64,000 bases of DNA from JBBSBY01 sp038250835 (GCA_038250835.1 JBBSBY010000002.1:1-64000), one strand, 5' to 3'; counted from the stretch's first letter, positions 24,911-34,791 are shown. The notes: generated by a model from the sequence alone, not told the origin. A program made the numbers and translations.

Positions 24911-27469
24911 ATGGTCCTTCGCAAATATGTCGTTGTTCCGCCGATTGAAGGTGGTCTTGAAAACCTGAGGGAAATTGCAGGAAACTTTTGGTTCTCATGG
25001 AATACGGAAGCCATAGAATTGTTCGACCATCTTGATGAAGCACTCTGGCGAGAAACCAACCATAATCCTTTACAAACCCTGATACGCCTATCTAAACGCC
25101 GCTTGAGTGAAGCGCTACACGATGAAGGCTTTCTTGCCCATGCAGATAAAATCCGGCAGCGGTTTCGCTCTTATATAAATCGGTCTGGATCCTATGACTA
25201 TAAACTGGAACATCCCATCGATTTTATAACGGCTTACTTTTCGTTAGAGTTCGGAGTCACGGAGTCCCTACCGGTATATTCAGGGGGATTGGGATTGTTG
25301 GCAGGCGATCATCTAAAATCCGCGAGCGATCTTAATTTGCCCCTCGTAGCAGTGGGACTCTTGTACCAGGAAGGGTATTTTAGACAAACTCTTTCTCCGG
25401 AAGGTTGGCAAAAGGAATTTTACCCCAGAACGGATTTAGATACTCTTCCCCTGGAGCGTCAGCTGGACGCATCCGGCAATCCTATTATGGTATCAGTCGA
25501 TGTTGCCGGCGAAACAGCTTGGTTGAAGATTATGAAAGCGGCCATTGGCAGGGTGCCGCTATACCTCCTCGATGCCGACATACCCGAAAATTCGACACGC
25601 ATGAGGCAAATCACCGCCAGATTGTATGGCGGAGACATGGATATGAGAATCCGCCAGGAGATATTGCTTGGTATCGGTGGGATTAGGGCTCTGCATGCAA
25701 TGGCTATAAAACCCATGGTATTTCATTTAAATGAAGGACATGCGGCGTTTACTCTGTTGGAAAGAATGCGATATTTCATGGAAGAAGAGGGTTTATCGGC
25801 TGAGCAGGCCCGAGAGATGGTCACGAGCCAAAGCGTGCTGACCATTCACACGCCTGTCCCGGCAGGAAACGATGTTTTTGATCGTGGACTGATGGATAAG
25901 TACTTTCATCAATTTGCCGCTCGACTAGGTATGAATTTCGAGACATTTTTGGGGCTGGGGCGCAAACATCCTGATGACCGGGCGGAAGGCTTTTGCATGC
26001 CGGTTCTTGGATTACGAATGACTGCGCGTGCAAACGGCGTGAGCAAACTACACGCAAGAGTTACCAGAGAGATGTGGGATGATATATGGCCTAATGTGGA
26101 GCGCGAAGATGTTCCCATCTTTCCAATAACAAACGGAGTGCATATTCCATCCTATATATCCAGAGATCTAGCGAGACTTTACGATAGATATCTCGGACCG
26201 GGATGGTCTGAGGATCCCGACAATGAAAAAATATGGCAAAAGGCTGAAATAATCCCCGATACCGAGCTATGGCGCACACATGAAAGGTGCCGATTCAGGT
26301 TGGTGCAATTTGCCAGACGAAGATTAGTAAGGCAGCTAAAAAGACGAGACGCTTCAGCTCAAGAGATTGAAGCGGCTGAACAGGTATTGGATCCTGAAGC
26401 ATTGACCATTTGCTTTGCAAGACGTTTTGCCACGTACAAACGCGCTACTCTAATATTTAAAGAGCCGGAGAGATTAGCCAAAATACTAAATCAACAGGAT
26501 CGCCCGGTCCAACTGATTTTTGCAGGAAAAGCTCATCCTGCCGATGACGCCGGCAAAGAGCTTATCAGGAGAATTATTGATTTTTCACGAATGCCTGAAT
26601 TTGCACGGCGCATTGTATTTATTGAAGACTATGACATTAATGTGGCCAGGTATATGGTGCAGGGCGCCGATGTATGGCTCAACAATCCCCGAAGGCCTCT
26701 CGAAGCATGCGGCACATCCGGCATGAAAGCGTCGGCGAATGGCGCATTGAACCTCAGCATTCTCGATGGTTGGTGGGATGAGGCGTACAAGGGAGACAAC
26801 GGATGGGCAATCGGTTCCGGAGAGGAATACGGCAATCCCGAATACCAGGACGACATAGAAAGCTTAGCTTTATACGATCTACTTGAGCAAAGTGTGGTTC
26901 CTCTCTTCTATGAAACGGGAGTTGATGAACTTCCCAGAGAATGGATCGCCACAATGAAGCGATCGATATGCAGTATTTGTCCTGTGTTCAATTCCCACCG
27001 GATGGTCAGTGATTATATCGAAAATTGCTACGTTCCATGCAATAGCGCCTCGCAAGCGCTTCAGAAGAACAATTATTCGGCTCTTAAGGAAATGGTCTCT
27101 TGGAAAAACCAGATCAGTAATGATTGGGAATCGATACGGATAGATGATGTGGAAGTATTTACGGAAGGGGAGGCTCTGAGCGGCAAAGAAATTGAAGTTA
27201 AAGTAAAGATAGCAAATTATGGTCACAACTCTTCTGATTTCAGAGTGGAGTTACTGCATGGTCCAATTGATATATGGGATAATTTCGTCGAGAGACACAT
27301 TACGATGCTTGGAACCAACAATGGAAATGAATCTAATTCGGACGATATAGTATTTACGGGCAGGATGAAGCTGAGCCACACAGGATTGTACGGGTACATC
27401 GTGCAATTAACGGCTCAGCACCCATATCAGCCGTATTCTCAAAGGTTTAGCCTCCTTCACAGAGGTTGA
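24911..27469 (+). CDS. glgP: Alpha-glucan phosphorylase (GT35, Thermotoga/archaeal type)
   Basis: Releases glucose 1-phosphate from glycogen or maltodextrin. The 852 residues include the N-terminal DUF3417 segment (ENLREIAGNFWFSWNTEAIE) that marks this subfamily and is absent from E. coli GlgP. Substrate and PLP regions are AYFSLEFGVTESLPVYSGGL, GVHIPSYIS and the pyridoxal lysine K606 in GTSGMKASANG. About 130 residues beyond the catalytic core (from DVEVFTEGEALSG) form a beta-rich tail usual in the long form. It stands alone; a small secreted protein follows on the other strand. ATG 24911 is preceded by a weak GAGG. Confidence 0.95.
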   Translation: MVLRKYVVVPPIEGGLENLREIAGNFWFSWNTEAIELFDHLDEALWRETNHNPLQTLIRLSKRRLSEALHDEGFLAHADKIRQRFRSYINRSGSYDYKLEHPIDFITAYFSLEFGVTESLPVYSGGLGLLAGDHLKSASDLNLPLVAVGLLYQEGYFRQTLSPEGWQKEFYPRTDLDTLPLERQLDASGNPIMVSVDVAGETAWLKIMKAAIGRVPLYLLDADIPENSTRMRQITARLYGGDMDMRIRQEILLGIGGIRALHAMAIKPMVFHLNEGHAAFTLLERMRYFMEEEGLSAEQAREMVTSQSVLTIHTPVPAGNDVFDRGLMDKYFHQFAARLGMNFETFLGLGRKHPDDRAEGFCMPVLGLRMTARANGVSKLHARVTREMWDDIWPNVEREDVPIFPITNGVHIPSYISRDLARLYDRYLGPGWSEDPDNEKIWQKAEIIPDTELWRTHERCRFRLVQFARRRLVRQLKRRDASAQEIEAAEQVLDPEALTICFARRFATYKRATLIFKEPERLAKILNQQDRPVQLIFAGKAHPADDAGKELIRRIIDFSRMPEFARRIVFIEDYDINVARYMVQGADVWLNNPRRPLEACGTSGMKASANGALNLSILDGWWDEAYKGDNGWAIGSGEEYGNPEYQDDIESLALYDLLEQSVVPLFYETGVDELPREWIATMKRSICSICPVFNSHRMVSDYIENCYVPCNSASQALQKNNYSALKEMVSWKNQISNDWESIRIDDVEVFTEGEALSGKEIEVKVKIANYGHNSSDFRVELLHGPIDIWDNFVERHITMLGTNNGNESNSDDIVFTGRMKLSHTGLYGYIVQLTAQHPYQPYSQRFSLLHRG

Positions 27470-27527
27470 CGACTAATGAATTACGAACGGCCGTGCCGGA
27501 TATTTAAATTCGTTAATAACTTACGAA

Positions 27528-27920
27528 TTACTTCATAGGTCGCATGTGCGCAGAACGCCCGCGGGGAACAAGTCCCAGACGTTCATTATTCACCGGATAT
27601 ATGAGTCCTATCGGTAGTTGAAACTGACCCGGATCAGGTTCGGCAACTTGCGGGCCGCGGTAATAGCCGTTCACATCCCAGCCCCACAATGGATGAGACC
27701 AGCTTCCAATGTGCTCTGGTGATGACCTAAACCCATGCAGCCCTTTTTTCCAACTTATAGGAGTGTCAATCACGTGCATAGTTTGTCCGTAACCATGGGG
27801 TAACCAGGAAAGTGTCGCAGGCGCCGCAGGGTAGGGGTACTCACCAAATGCCATGCCGCCGGAGCCCATCAGTAGGCTCGTGGTGATTATAAAGATGTAT
27901 AATATAGAATGAATTTTCAT
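27528..27920 (-). CDS. Small secreted protein of unknown function
   Basis: 130 residues. Of two adjacent ATGs the second (27920) has the better spacing from AAGGAG. A signal peptide is clear (HSILYIFIITTSLLMGSGGM, cleavage near AFG-EY). The mature part is rich in Pro, Gly, Trp and Tyr (YPYPAAPATLSWLPHGYGQT, HPLWGWDVNGYYRGPQ) and ends basic. It has no cysteines, no lipobox and no recognisable domain. Composition suggests an extended, aromatic-rich envelope protein. No family is recognised. Confidence 0.65.
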   Translation of the reverse strand: MKIHSILYIFIITTSLLMGSGGMAFGEYPYPAAPATLSWLPHGYGQTMHVIDTPISWKKGLHGFRSSPEHIGSWSHPLWGWDVNGYYRGPQVAEPDPGQFQLPIGLIYPVNNERLGLVPRGRSAHMRPMK

Positions 27921-28056
27921 CATAGCTCCTTGCGCTTCAAGTTATCATATTACTCAATTATAACAAAGTACAGCACAAATAAGCAAGAAGTTACTTTATT
28001 GTAGCGGCCGGCCAAATTGTGACTTGCCATGATCTAAGCGGCGAGATCCTGAAGCA

Positions 28057-29019
28057 CTAAATTCCGGATTGTAAGGGTTGGAGATCTTTGGCGACGAGTT
28101 CCACTATTCTTGATTTAAGCTCGTCAACCTCGAGATTGGTCTTTAGTCCGGCGGCGTGCACATGGCCTCCACCGCCAAGCACCTGCGCCAGTGCGGCAAC
28201 GTCGAAGTCTTTGGACCTGAAGCTTACACGAGTGATGTTGTTTAACTTAGTTATCAAAGCTCCTATTTGGACGCCTCGACTCTCCCTAAGCCGATTAACC
28301 AGATTCTCGGTGTCCGCCATGGTTGCGCCTAATTTGTCGAGATCCGTCTGTTCTATGACGCTAATTAATAATCGATTGTTCAAATAATATTCGACGCGTT
28401 GCAAGACCAGGCTTTCCAATTGTATTCGACAAAGTGGAAATTCTTCGTACAAAGGGCGAGTCACATCGTAAGAATCTATGCCCGGCGCTAAAAGCTCGGA
28501 GCCGATCCGTAGCGTCTTGTCGGTAACTCCCGCGAATCTGAATCCTCCCGTGTCGGTATATAGACCGGCGTATAAACAGATCCCAACATTTTTCGACAGC
28601 CGATACCCGGCGTCTTTGAGTAGGAGATGAGCGAGTTCGGCGGTTGACGTGGCCGAACTTTTGACGTGCGTGATATCTCCATACAGTGGGTTGGTGGGAT
28701 GATGGTCGATATTAATCAGCTTGGCTGAAGAGTAGCGTGAAACGTCACCGGCAATTCTGGATTGGTCGGCGCAATCGACGGCGACAATCCATCTCACTGC
28801 ATTGATAGGCGCCGGGCAGTCTAAAAGAATTTCCGAGGAGTTCGGCAAAAAGGAGTAAAGCTCCGGCACGGGTTTTTCCACAAGAGCCCATACCCTTTTT
28901 CCCGTTTCTTTAAGGGCATTATAGATACCCAGTAATGAACCGATAGCGTCTCCATCAGGATTAACATGGGTGACAATCACGAAACCATTTTCCTTGCGGA
29001 AAACCTCTGGGATTGTCAT
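28057..29019 (-). CDS. nrnA: DHH-family phosphoesterase (NrnA-like oligoribonuclease/pAp phosphatase)
   Basis: 320 residues of the DHH/DHHA1 family, which degrades nanoRNA, pAp or cyclic dinucleotide products using two metal ions. The motifs are VTHVNPDGDAIGSLLG (motif I), VAVDCADQSRI (motif II), NIDHHPTNPLYG (the DHH motif), TDTGGFRF (motif IV) and the DHHA1 glycine patch LGGGGHVHAAG. It overlaps rbfA by four bases (ATGA) and closes the leftward nusA-infB operon, the position it holds in many bacteria. Confidence 0.92.
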   Translation of the reverse strand: MTIPEVFRKENGFVIVTHVNPDGDAIGSLLGIYNALKETGKRVWALVEKPVPELYSFLPNSSEILLDCPAPINAVRWIVAVDCADQSRIAGDVSRYSSAKLINIDHHPTNPLYGDITHVKSSATSTAELAHLLLKDAGYRLSKNVGICLYAGLYTDTGGFRFAGVTDKTLRIGSELLAPGIDSYDVTRPLYEEFPLCRIQLESLVLQRVEYYLNNRLLISVIEQTDLDKLGATMADTENLVNRLRESRGVQIGALITKLNNITRVSFRSKDFDVAALAQVLGGGGHVHAAGLKTNLEVDELKSRIVELVAKDLQPLQSGI

Positions 29020-29375
29020 TGCTCGTCCCGCGCCGGTTCGGTATCAATCTCTTTAAGGATTTTATCAATTTTGACAAAATTGTCGAAAGAGCTGTCATAA
29101 AAAAACGAAAGCTCCGGGATATATTTTAAATCCAGTTCAGAGCGTAGGCTTTTGCGGATGAAACCCGCAGCCGTATCAAGGCCCTTCTTGTGTTCAGCGG
29201 CCATACCGTCCATTAAGCTGCAAAAGTAAACTGTAGCTGATTTTAAATCAGCGCTCATCTTAACTTCGGTGATGGTGACCCCTTGAACACGGGGATCCTT
29301 GATTTTAAGACGAATAATATCCGATATCGCTTGCACCAGTAGTTCTGATACTCGATCTTTCCTGAATTTAGGCAT
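29016..29375 (-). CDS. rbfA: 30S ribosome-binding factor A
   Basis: A 119-residue KH-like protein that binds immature 30S subunits and helps mature the 16S 5' end. Family signatures are RVSELLVQAISDIIRLKIKD, VTITEVKMSADLKSATVYF and the C-terminal LKYIPELSFFYDSSFDN. The length is normal. It follows the YlxP-like gene by 11 bases and overlaps the phosphoesterase gene, within the translation operon. Confidence 0.95.
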   Translation of the reverse strand: MPKFRKDRVSELLVQAISDIIRLKIKDPRVQGVTITEVKMSADLKSATVYFCSLMDGMAAEHKKGLDTAAGFIRKSLRSELDLKYIPELSFFYDSSFDNFVKIDKILKEIDTEPARDEQ

Positions 29376-29386
29376 TTATGATCTTC

Positions 29387-29674
29387 TTAATAGTGTACAA
29401 TTTCAATACGAGTGTCTATAATCTCAGCGGTGTACAGACTCTCTATGTAGTTTATTATTGATTCGAGCATGGCATGCGCATGTCCACCATCATTACTCAC
29501 TACGGCGAACCCGATCGCGCCCTTCTGCCATTTGTCTTGATCTTCAATTTCGGCTATGGAAATGTCAAACTTGCTTCGAACCTTTCCAAGGATGCTTTTC
29601 ATCACTTGTCTCTTAGCTTTAAGAGACGATGAACTGTGAATAAGAAGCTTCACGACACCGATTCCAACAACCAT
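29387..29674 (-). CDS. ylxP: DUF503 (YlxP-like) protein
   Basis: 95 residues with the DUF503 pattern: VVGIGVVKLLIHSSSSLKAK, SILGKVRSKFDISIAEIEDQ and DKWQKGAIGFAVVSNDGGHA. Members are consistently encoded between infB and rbfA, as here, and are thought to act in ribosome biogenesis, though the reaction is not settled. Start ATG, 20 bases after infB. Confidence 0.9.
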   Translation of the reverse strand: MVVGIGVVKLLIHSSSSLKAKRQVMKSILGKVRSKFDISIAEIEDQDKWQKGAIGFAVVSNDGGHAHAMLESIINYIESLYTAEIIDTRIEIVHY

Positions 29675-29694
29675 TTTGTTCCTCGAATACGGGG

Positions 29695-32598
29695 TTATTG
29701 GGTCAACTTGGCCGTTTCGTGCTCAATGAAGAAAGCTTCAATAATATCGCCGACTTTAATGTCTTTATAGTTTTCAAGGCCTATGCCGCACTCATATCCT
29801 TCGAGAGCTTCACGAACATCTTCCTTGAATCGTTTCATGGATGTGATTTTGCCTGTGTAGACAACAACATTATCTCTAATCAATCTGACCTGGTTCGATC
29901 TCTCGATTTTGCCGGAAACAATATAGCAACCTGCGACCATGCCTATTTTAGGAACATGGAAAGTCTGTCTGACTTCGGCCCGACCGTTCACGGTCTCCTT
30001 TTCTATGGGAGCGAGCATGCCCTCCATGGCGTTGCGGATGTCGTCAAGCGCCTCATAGATGATCGTGTAAAGGCGTATATCAATCTTCTCTTGCTCGGCA
30101 AACTGAGCCGTCTTAGGCGTAGGCCGAACATTGAAGCCTATAATGATCGCGCTTGAAGCCCTTGCCAGCATAACGTCCGATTCGGTGATTGCCCCCACAC
30201 CGCTATGAATTACTTTTATTTTAATCTCTTGCGCTGAAATGCCGGTGAGTGCCTCTTTCAGAGCTTCCACGGAACCTTGCACATCCGCTTTGACAATCAG
30301 GTTCAGCTCTTTGGTAGGCTGTTCGTTCATTCGAGCGAGCAGGTTCTCTAAAGATACCGGCGCAGCAGCGGTCAAGTCGTGCTCACGTTGCTTTTGTAGG
30401 CGATGTTCCACAATCTGTCGAGCGACTCGTTCCTCTTCTACAACCAAGAAAATCTCACCCGCCTCAGGAACGCCTGAAAATCCGTGAACTTCAACAGGAG
30501 TAGCGGGCCCCGCCGTTTCCACATTCTTTCCGGAATCATCCAGCATTGCTCGAACTTTACCGGAATGAAAACCTGCGACAAATGGATCGCCAAGCTTCAG
30601 AGTTCCTTCTTTTACCAACACTGTAGCAATGGGACCTTTTCCCTTGTCAAGTCTAGCCTCAACCACTGTTCCCGTTGCGCCTTTATCCGGATTCGCCTTC
30701 AACTCCATCATTTCAGCTTGCAGAAGTATCAAGTCCAATAGATCTTCTACGGCTTCGCCTGTTTTGGCGCTAACATAGGCAAATAAGGTGTCTCCACCCC
30801 AAGATTCAGGGATCAAGCCGTGCTCGCTGAGTTCCCTTAAAACACGATCCCTATCGGCCTCTGGTTTGTCGATTTTGTTAACAGCGACAATTATGGGAAC
30901 ACCGGCGGCTTTAGAGTGGTTTATGGCTTCTACCGTCTGATCCATTACACCGTCATCAGCGGCCACGACCAGAATTACGAAGTCCGTAACTTGAGCTCCG
31001 CGAGCTCTCATTGCAGTGAATGCCTCATGACCGGGAGTATCCAGAAACACGAGTTCTCCGCGGCCTATTTTTACTTTATATGCTCCAATGTGCTGGGTAA
31101 TGCCGCCTGCTTCCTGATCCGTCACGTGAGTTGAGCGAATTGCGTCCAGTAAAGATGTCTTACCATGATCCACGTGGCCCATAACCGTTACCACCGGTGA
31201 TCTAGAGACCAGATTTTCAGTAGTGTCAAGAATTTGGGACGGAAGCATACTGACTTCGGACTGTTCCGTGGATTCAACCTCGTATCCGAATTCTGCGGCC
31301 GCGAGGCTCGCGGTTTCAAAGTCGATGGCCTGGTTTATAGTCGCCGCTACTCCCACACTTAGTAGTTGTTGAATTAAATCCGAAGCTTTGACGCTCATTT
31401 TGTGAGCAAGGTTCGCCACTGTAATCAATTCAGGCGCCTTAATTCTTCTCTTAATGGCCTTGGGCATTGTGATTTCAGTCTTTTTAGGTTTTGGTCTTCG
31501 CCCTCTGCCTCTCAATCGCGAAGGTCTGGATCTATCGTCGTAAATTTCAGATTTGAGGATGACTTCTTTGCGACGTTTCAATCTGCCTTCATCAATCTTT
31601 TCATCCAGCCCTTCCTTAGGCTTTTTTTCCTTTTTCTTGGCTTTTTTCCGTTTATCTTCCTCAGAATAATCAGCCATAACATTTTGCTGAGCAAATTGCT
31701 GAACATCTATTTGAGGTTCGGTGCGGCGCATTGGAGACGGCGTCTGAGTTGTTGGTCGAGTCGGGGGCTCGGGTGATCGCTCAACAGGGGTTTCCCTGAC
31801 CGGTTCCTTTCGCAATTCCACCTTCCCAATAATTTGGGCGGGTTGCATTCGTTTATCTTTTTTCTTTTTCCTTTTGGCGTCCAAATTCCGATCATCGGCC
31901 GACGGACGTTGGGCTTCCCCTCGTGACTCCCGGTCGGAACCGGGTCCCTGAGGCGGCTTTGGGGCTTCAGCAACAATTCGAGCCGGTTCATGGCCCGACT
32001 CCTTTTTCGGTGTGGATTTTGTCTGAGGTTCAGAGAGGGTTTTTGCAGAGGCAAATCCTTCACCGTTCTTCGGAGCGTGTTCTTGCATTGTTCCGGTGTC
32101 TTGATCATGCGCATCGGACGCGGCTGTAGATTGGAGAGAGACCGTCTTGTCTCCGGACTTTGGCTGTGTGGTTTCACGTACGGAGTCAGGGCGCGGACCG
32201 ATTTCAAGTATACGCGCAGGTTCCGGTTTCCGGACTCTTTTTAGAGGCTTTTTGGAAGCCGACGAATCTTTTTCTGCCCGCGCGTCACCAGCCGAAGCTA
32301 GATTAGCTTGAGTCGCTGATTGAGCATCTGCGCCGTTATCCTCGAAGGAAGGTTCGCCGCTTGTTTGTTGGTTAGGTTTGGTCCTTCGTCGAATTACAGT
32401 CGGCTTGATTCTCTTTTCCACTACTTCACGTTGCGGAAACATGTCCACGAGTTGAGCCCGTAAAGCATCGGGATCATCGGTCTCCAAAGGACTTTCCGGG
32501 CCTTGGACCTCGAAACCTAATGTAACGAGTTCCCTCACTAAATCTTCGTTTTTGACCTTTAAGTCGCGAGCCAGGTCATCAACGGTAATCATCGTCAT
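29695..32598 (-). CDS. infB: Translation initiation factor IF-2
   Basis: A 967-residue GTPase that positions initiator tRNA on the 30S subunit. The N-terminal 380 residues hold the IF2-N helical domain (ITVDDLARDLKVKNEDLVRE) and a long charged, low-complexity linker rich in Lys, Glu and Pro. A second IF2-N (APELITVANLAHKMSVKASD) precedes the G domain, with GHVDHGKTS, FLDTPGHEAF and VNKIDKP. ATG 32598 is chosen over an upstream TTG because AAGGG lies seven bases away. It overlaps the YlxR gene by 20 bases. The linker length explains the large antisense open frames seen opposite it. Confidence 0.97.
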   Translation of the reverse strand: MTMITVDDLARDLKVKNEDLVRELVTLGFEVQGPESPLETDDPDALRAQLVDMFPQREVVEKRIKPTVIRRRTKPNQQTSGEPSFEDNGADAQSATQANLASAGDARAEKDSSASKKPLKRVRKPEPARILEIGPRPDSVRETTQPKSGDKTVSLQSTAASDAHDQDTGTMQEHAPKNGEGFASAKTLSEPQTKSTPKKESGHEPARIVAEAPKPPQGPGSDRESRGEAQRPSADDRNLDAKRKKKKDKRMQPAQIIGKVELRKEPVRETPVERSPEPPTRPTTQTPSPMRRTEPQIDVQQFAQQNVMADYSEEDKRKKAKKKEKKPKEGLDEKIDEGRLKRRKEVILKSEIYDDRSRPSRLRGRGRRPKPKKTEITMPKAIKRRIKAPELITVANLAHKMSVKASDLIQQLLSVGVAATINQAIDFETASLAAAEFGYEVESTEQSEVSMLPSQILDTTENLVSRSPVVTVMGHVDHGKTSLLDAIRSTHVTDQEAGGITQHIGAYKVKIGRGELVFLDTPGHEAFTAMRARGAQVTDFVILVVAADDGVMDQTVEAINHSKAAGVPIIVAVNKIDKPEADRDRVLRELSEHGLIPESWGGDTLFAYVSAKTGEAVEDLLDLILLQAEMMELKANPDKGATGTVVEARLDKGKGPIATVLVKEGTLKLGDPFVAGFHSGKVRAMLDDSGKNVETAGPATPVEVHGFSGVPEAGEIFLVVEEERVARQIVEHRLQKQREHDLTAAAPVSLENLLARMNEQPTKELNLIVKADVQGSVEALKEALTGISAQEIKIKVIHSGVGAITESDVMLARASSAIIIGFNVRPTPKTAQFAEQEKIDIRLYTIIYEALDDIRNAMEGMLAPIEKETVNGRAEVRQTFHVPKIGMVAGCYIVSGKIERSNQVRLIRDNVVVYTGKITSMKRFKEDVREALEGYECGIGLENYKDIKVGDIIEAFFIEHETAKLTQ

Positions 32599-32875
32599 CA
32601 ATTATCCCTTCTGTTTTGAGCCCGTTCAGTAGTGCTTCTTTTGGCGGAATAACCGCCTTGTCACAACGTAACGCTCTTGAAAAAGATCCCTTTTTGAGGG
32701 CGAGTTCAACACATTTCAAGCTAAAGCAAGTGTAACAACCCCGTCCCGGATAGATACCTTTGCGGGATTCGTATTTAAATGTTTCTTCAACAACGATAAA
32801 TCTGATCAATTCCCCTTTAGGACGCTTTTCCCGACAGCCGACACATTGGCGAATGGGAACATGTCCCCGCCTCAT
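32579..32875 (-). CDS. ylxR: YlxR family RNA-binding protein (DUF448)
   Basis: 98 residues. The family core is RQCVGCREKRPKGELIRFIV followed by GIYPGRGCYTC, in which GRGAYxC is usual and here reads GRGCYTC. The cysteines suggest a metal site or structural pair. YlxR proteins bind RNA and sit between nusA and infB in most bacteria, as here; it overlaps nusA by four bases and infB by twenty. Confidence 0.93.
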   Translation of the reverse strand: MRRGHVPIRQCVGCREKRPKGELIRFIVVEETFKYESRKGIYPGRGCYTCFSLKCVELALKKGSFSRALRCDKAVIPPKEALLNGLKTEGIIDDDDYR

Positions 32876-34179
32876 AAGGCCTCTTGATCAAATTCTTCTT
32901 GCCGAATTGCCGATCCCGATCTTTCTTCTTCTTCAGCAATCTGCGAAGTCAAATACCGCAGGGCGCCTTTAAGTAAGGTCTTACCTTTTTCTTCGGTGAT
33001 GCCCATGAAACTTGTAAGTTCGGCTAAAGTGGCATGGCCGATGTCCTCTGGAGTCCTGTAGCCGTTTTCAAATAATATTGTCGCGGTTTCCTCATCCATG
33101 CCTTCTATTGACAGCAATTGTTCAAAAGATTCCGCAGTTACTTTCTCATCTTTGGATTCACTGCGGACATCAATTTTCCAACCCGTCAGCTTAGCGGCAA
33201 GCTTTACATTCTGACCCTTCTTGCCTATGGCGAGTGACAACTGATCGTCCGATACAATAACTTCCATAGTATTGGTATCGGAATCAATGACGACCTTTGT
33301 AATTTCAGCAGGTTGCAGGGCATTGCTGACAAAATATGCCGGATTGTCGTCCCAGGGAATAATATCGATCTTTTCGCCGCGGAGCTCTTGGACAACCGCC
33401 TGGACTCTGGAGCCTTTCATTCCTACACAAGCGCCTACCGGATCAACATCCGCATCGGAGGATCTTACCCCAATTTTAGCTCTCACACCAGGCTCGCGAG
33501 CCGCGCACATAATCCTGACGATTCCTTCGGCTATTTCCGGAACCTCTTGCTCGAAAAGCTTAACAAGAAATTCGGGAGCAGATCTTGTAAGGATAATCTG
33601 GGGATCTTTCTGAGTTTTCCTCACGTCCTTTATGAGAGCGCGTATTCTGTCGCTCTGACGATACGACTCTCTGGGTATTTGGTCGGTGAGTGGCAGGACG
33701 GCTTCACCGCGACCGAGATTAATAATGATGTTCTTCTTTTCGAACCTCTGGACCACTCCGGTTACGACATCACCCTTGCGATCTTTATACTCTGCGTATA
33801 TGTTTTCCCGTTCGGCGTCTTTAACTTTCTGTATAATAACCTGCTTAGCCGTCTGGGCGGCTATGCGTCCAAAGCTTTCAGTTTCCATCTTTACACCGAG
33901 CTGATCACCAATCTCGGCCTCAGGATCAAGATCTCGCCTGGCCGTTTCAATATCGATTTGAACTGTAGGATCTTCAACGGTTTCGACGACGTCTTTGAAT
34001 AAGAAAACTTCAACTTCTCCCGTTTCGTCCGAGTATTGAGCCTCTAGTTCGACTTTAATTCCATATTTCTTTCTAGCCGCTGAGATCAGCGCAGATTCCA
34101 GAGCTTCCACCAATGTTTCTCTGGCGATGCCCTTTTCTTTTGCTACCTGATCAATCATGCGGTTCAGGTTAATTCCCAT
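32872..34179 (-). CDS. nusA: Transcription elongation/termination factor NusA
   Basis: 435 residues. An N-terminal RNA-polymerase-binding domain (IDQVAKEKGIARETLVEALE) is followed by S1 (KGDVVTGVVQRFEKKNIIIN), KH1 (GVRAKIGVRSSDADVDPVGA then CVGMKGSRVQAVVQEL) and KH2 (QLSLAIGKKGQNVKLAAKLT). One C-terminal acidic repeat (LLSIEGMDEETATILFENGY) remains where E. coli has two. It modulates pausing, termination and antitermination and links transcription to ribosomes. It starts one base after the rimP stop in the rimP-nusA-ylxR-infB order. Confidence 0.97.
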   Translation of the reverse strand: MGINLNRMIDQVAKEKGIARETLVEALESALISAARKKYGIKVELEAQYSDETGEVEVFLFKDVVETVEDPTVQIDIETARRDLDPEAEIGDQLGVKMETESFGRIAAQTAKQVIIQKVKDAERENIYAEYKDRKGDVVTGVVQRFEKKNIIINLGRGEAVLPLTDQIPRESYRQSDRIRALIKDVRKTQKDPQIILTRSAPEFLVKLFEQEVPEIAEGIVRIMCAAREPGVRAKIGVRSSDADVDPVGACVGMKGSRVQAVVQELRGEKIDIIPWDDNPAYFVSNALQPAEITKVVIDSDTNTMEVIVSDDQLSLAIGKKGQNVKLAAKLTGWKIDVRSESKDEKVTAESFEQLLSIEGMDEETATILFENGYRTPEDIGHATLAELTSFMGITEEKGKTLLKGALRYLTSQIAEEEERSGSAIRQEEFDQEAL

Positions 34180-34180
34180 G

Positions 34181-34690
34181 TCAATCCCCCGCTCCTGCAG
34201 ATCCTCTTCTCAAGTCTTCGCGAAATAAATCCGATTCCGGGAGGTCGAGTCTGGCTTTGTCAATCTCGTTTGCGTCAATCTGAACTAGATCGCCTTCGAC
34301 ATCCACTATTATCGCGTCGTTTTCTGCGCCCTTCAACACTCCAACAAAATTTCGTCTGCCGCTGATCTTGCTTCTGGTCTTTATCCTGACCGGAGATCCG
34401 GCAAAACGCTTAAAATCCGCTTCTTTTCTCAAAACTCGGTTAACTCCCGGGGATGACACTTCCAAGGTGTACGCCTTGTCTATTGGATCTTTTATGTCAA
34501 ACAAAGCCCCCACTTGACGGCTGACATTTTGACAATTATCCAATGTGATTCCTTTAGCCGAATCTATGTAGAGTCGCAAAACCCACTTGCCGGCCTCAAA
34601 TTGGAACTCAAGTTCGACGAGTTCAATCTCCTCCGGTTCTAAGACCGGTTCTATCATTTGCCATAATTCACGAGTTAGCTGTTTGTCCAT
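34181..34690 (-). CDS. rimP: Ribosome maturation factor RimP
   Basis: 169 residues from ATG 34690. The open frame continues upstream, but a terminator and promoter lie inside that extension and the RimP homology begins at DKQLTRELWQMIEPVLEPEE. The family motifs LVELEFQFEAGKWVLRLYID, ALFDIKDPIDKAYTLEVSSP (normally E-VSSPG) and GVLKGAENDAIIVDVEG are present. RimP assists assembly of the 30S 5' domain. No Shine-Dalgarno is evident, and the predicted transcript start gives a leader of only about 12 bases, so initiation may be near-leaderless. Confidence 0.93.
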   Translation of the reverse strand: MDKQLTRELWQMIEPVLEPEEIELVELEFQFEAGKWVLRLYIDSAKGITLDNCQNVSRQVGALFDIKDPIDKAYTLEVSSPGVNRVLRKEADFKRFAGSPVRIKTRSKISGRRNFVGVLKGAENDAIIVDVEGDLVQIDANEIDKARLDLPESDLFREDLRRGSAGAGD

Positions 34691-34708
34691 CCGAATATGT
34701 ATAAGCCT

Positions 34709-34737
34709 TGTATAGCTGCGAGGCTGAAGTCGATCAA
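34709..34737 (-). promoter_or_regulatory. Probable sigma-70 promoter for the rimP-nusA-infB operon
   Basis: On the minus strand TTGATC (34737-34732), a 17-base spacer and TATACA (34714-34709). It lies between the tRNA terminator and the rimP start, where an operon promoter is expected. Confidence 0.45.
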
Positions 34738-34761
34738 TCGGCTGTAATTTCAAACCGCTAT

Positions 34762-34791
34762 AATAAAAAACCCGGGGATTGAAAACCCGGG
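34762..34791 (-). terminator. Intrinsic terminator after tRNA-Gly
   Basis: CCCGGG (34791-34786) pairs with CCCGGG (34776-34771), reinforced by flanking G/C bases, and is followed directly by TTTTTTATT on the minus strand. It ends the tRNA transcript about 20 bases after the tRNA 3' end. Confidence 0.85.

Noticed and set aside
31707..32207. Long open frame (166 codons) overlapping the infB linker in another frame of the same strand
   Set aside because: The overlapping infB linker is rich in Lys, Glu, Pro and Ser codons, which readily leave the other frames open; no ribosome site or family signature supports it.
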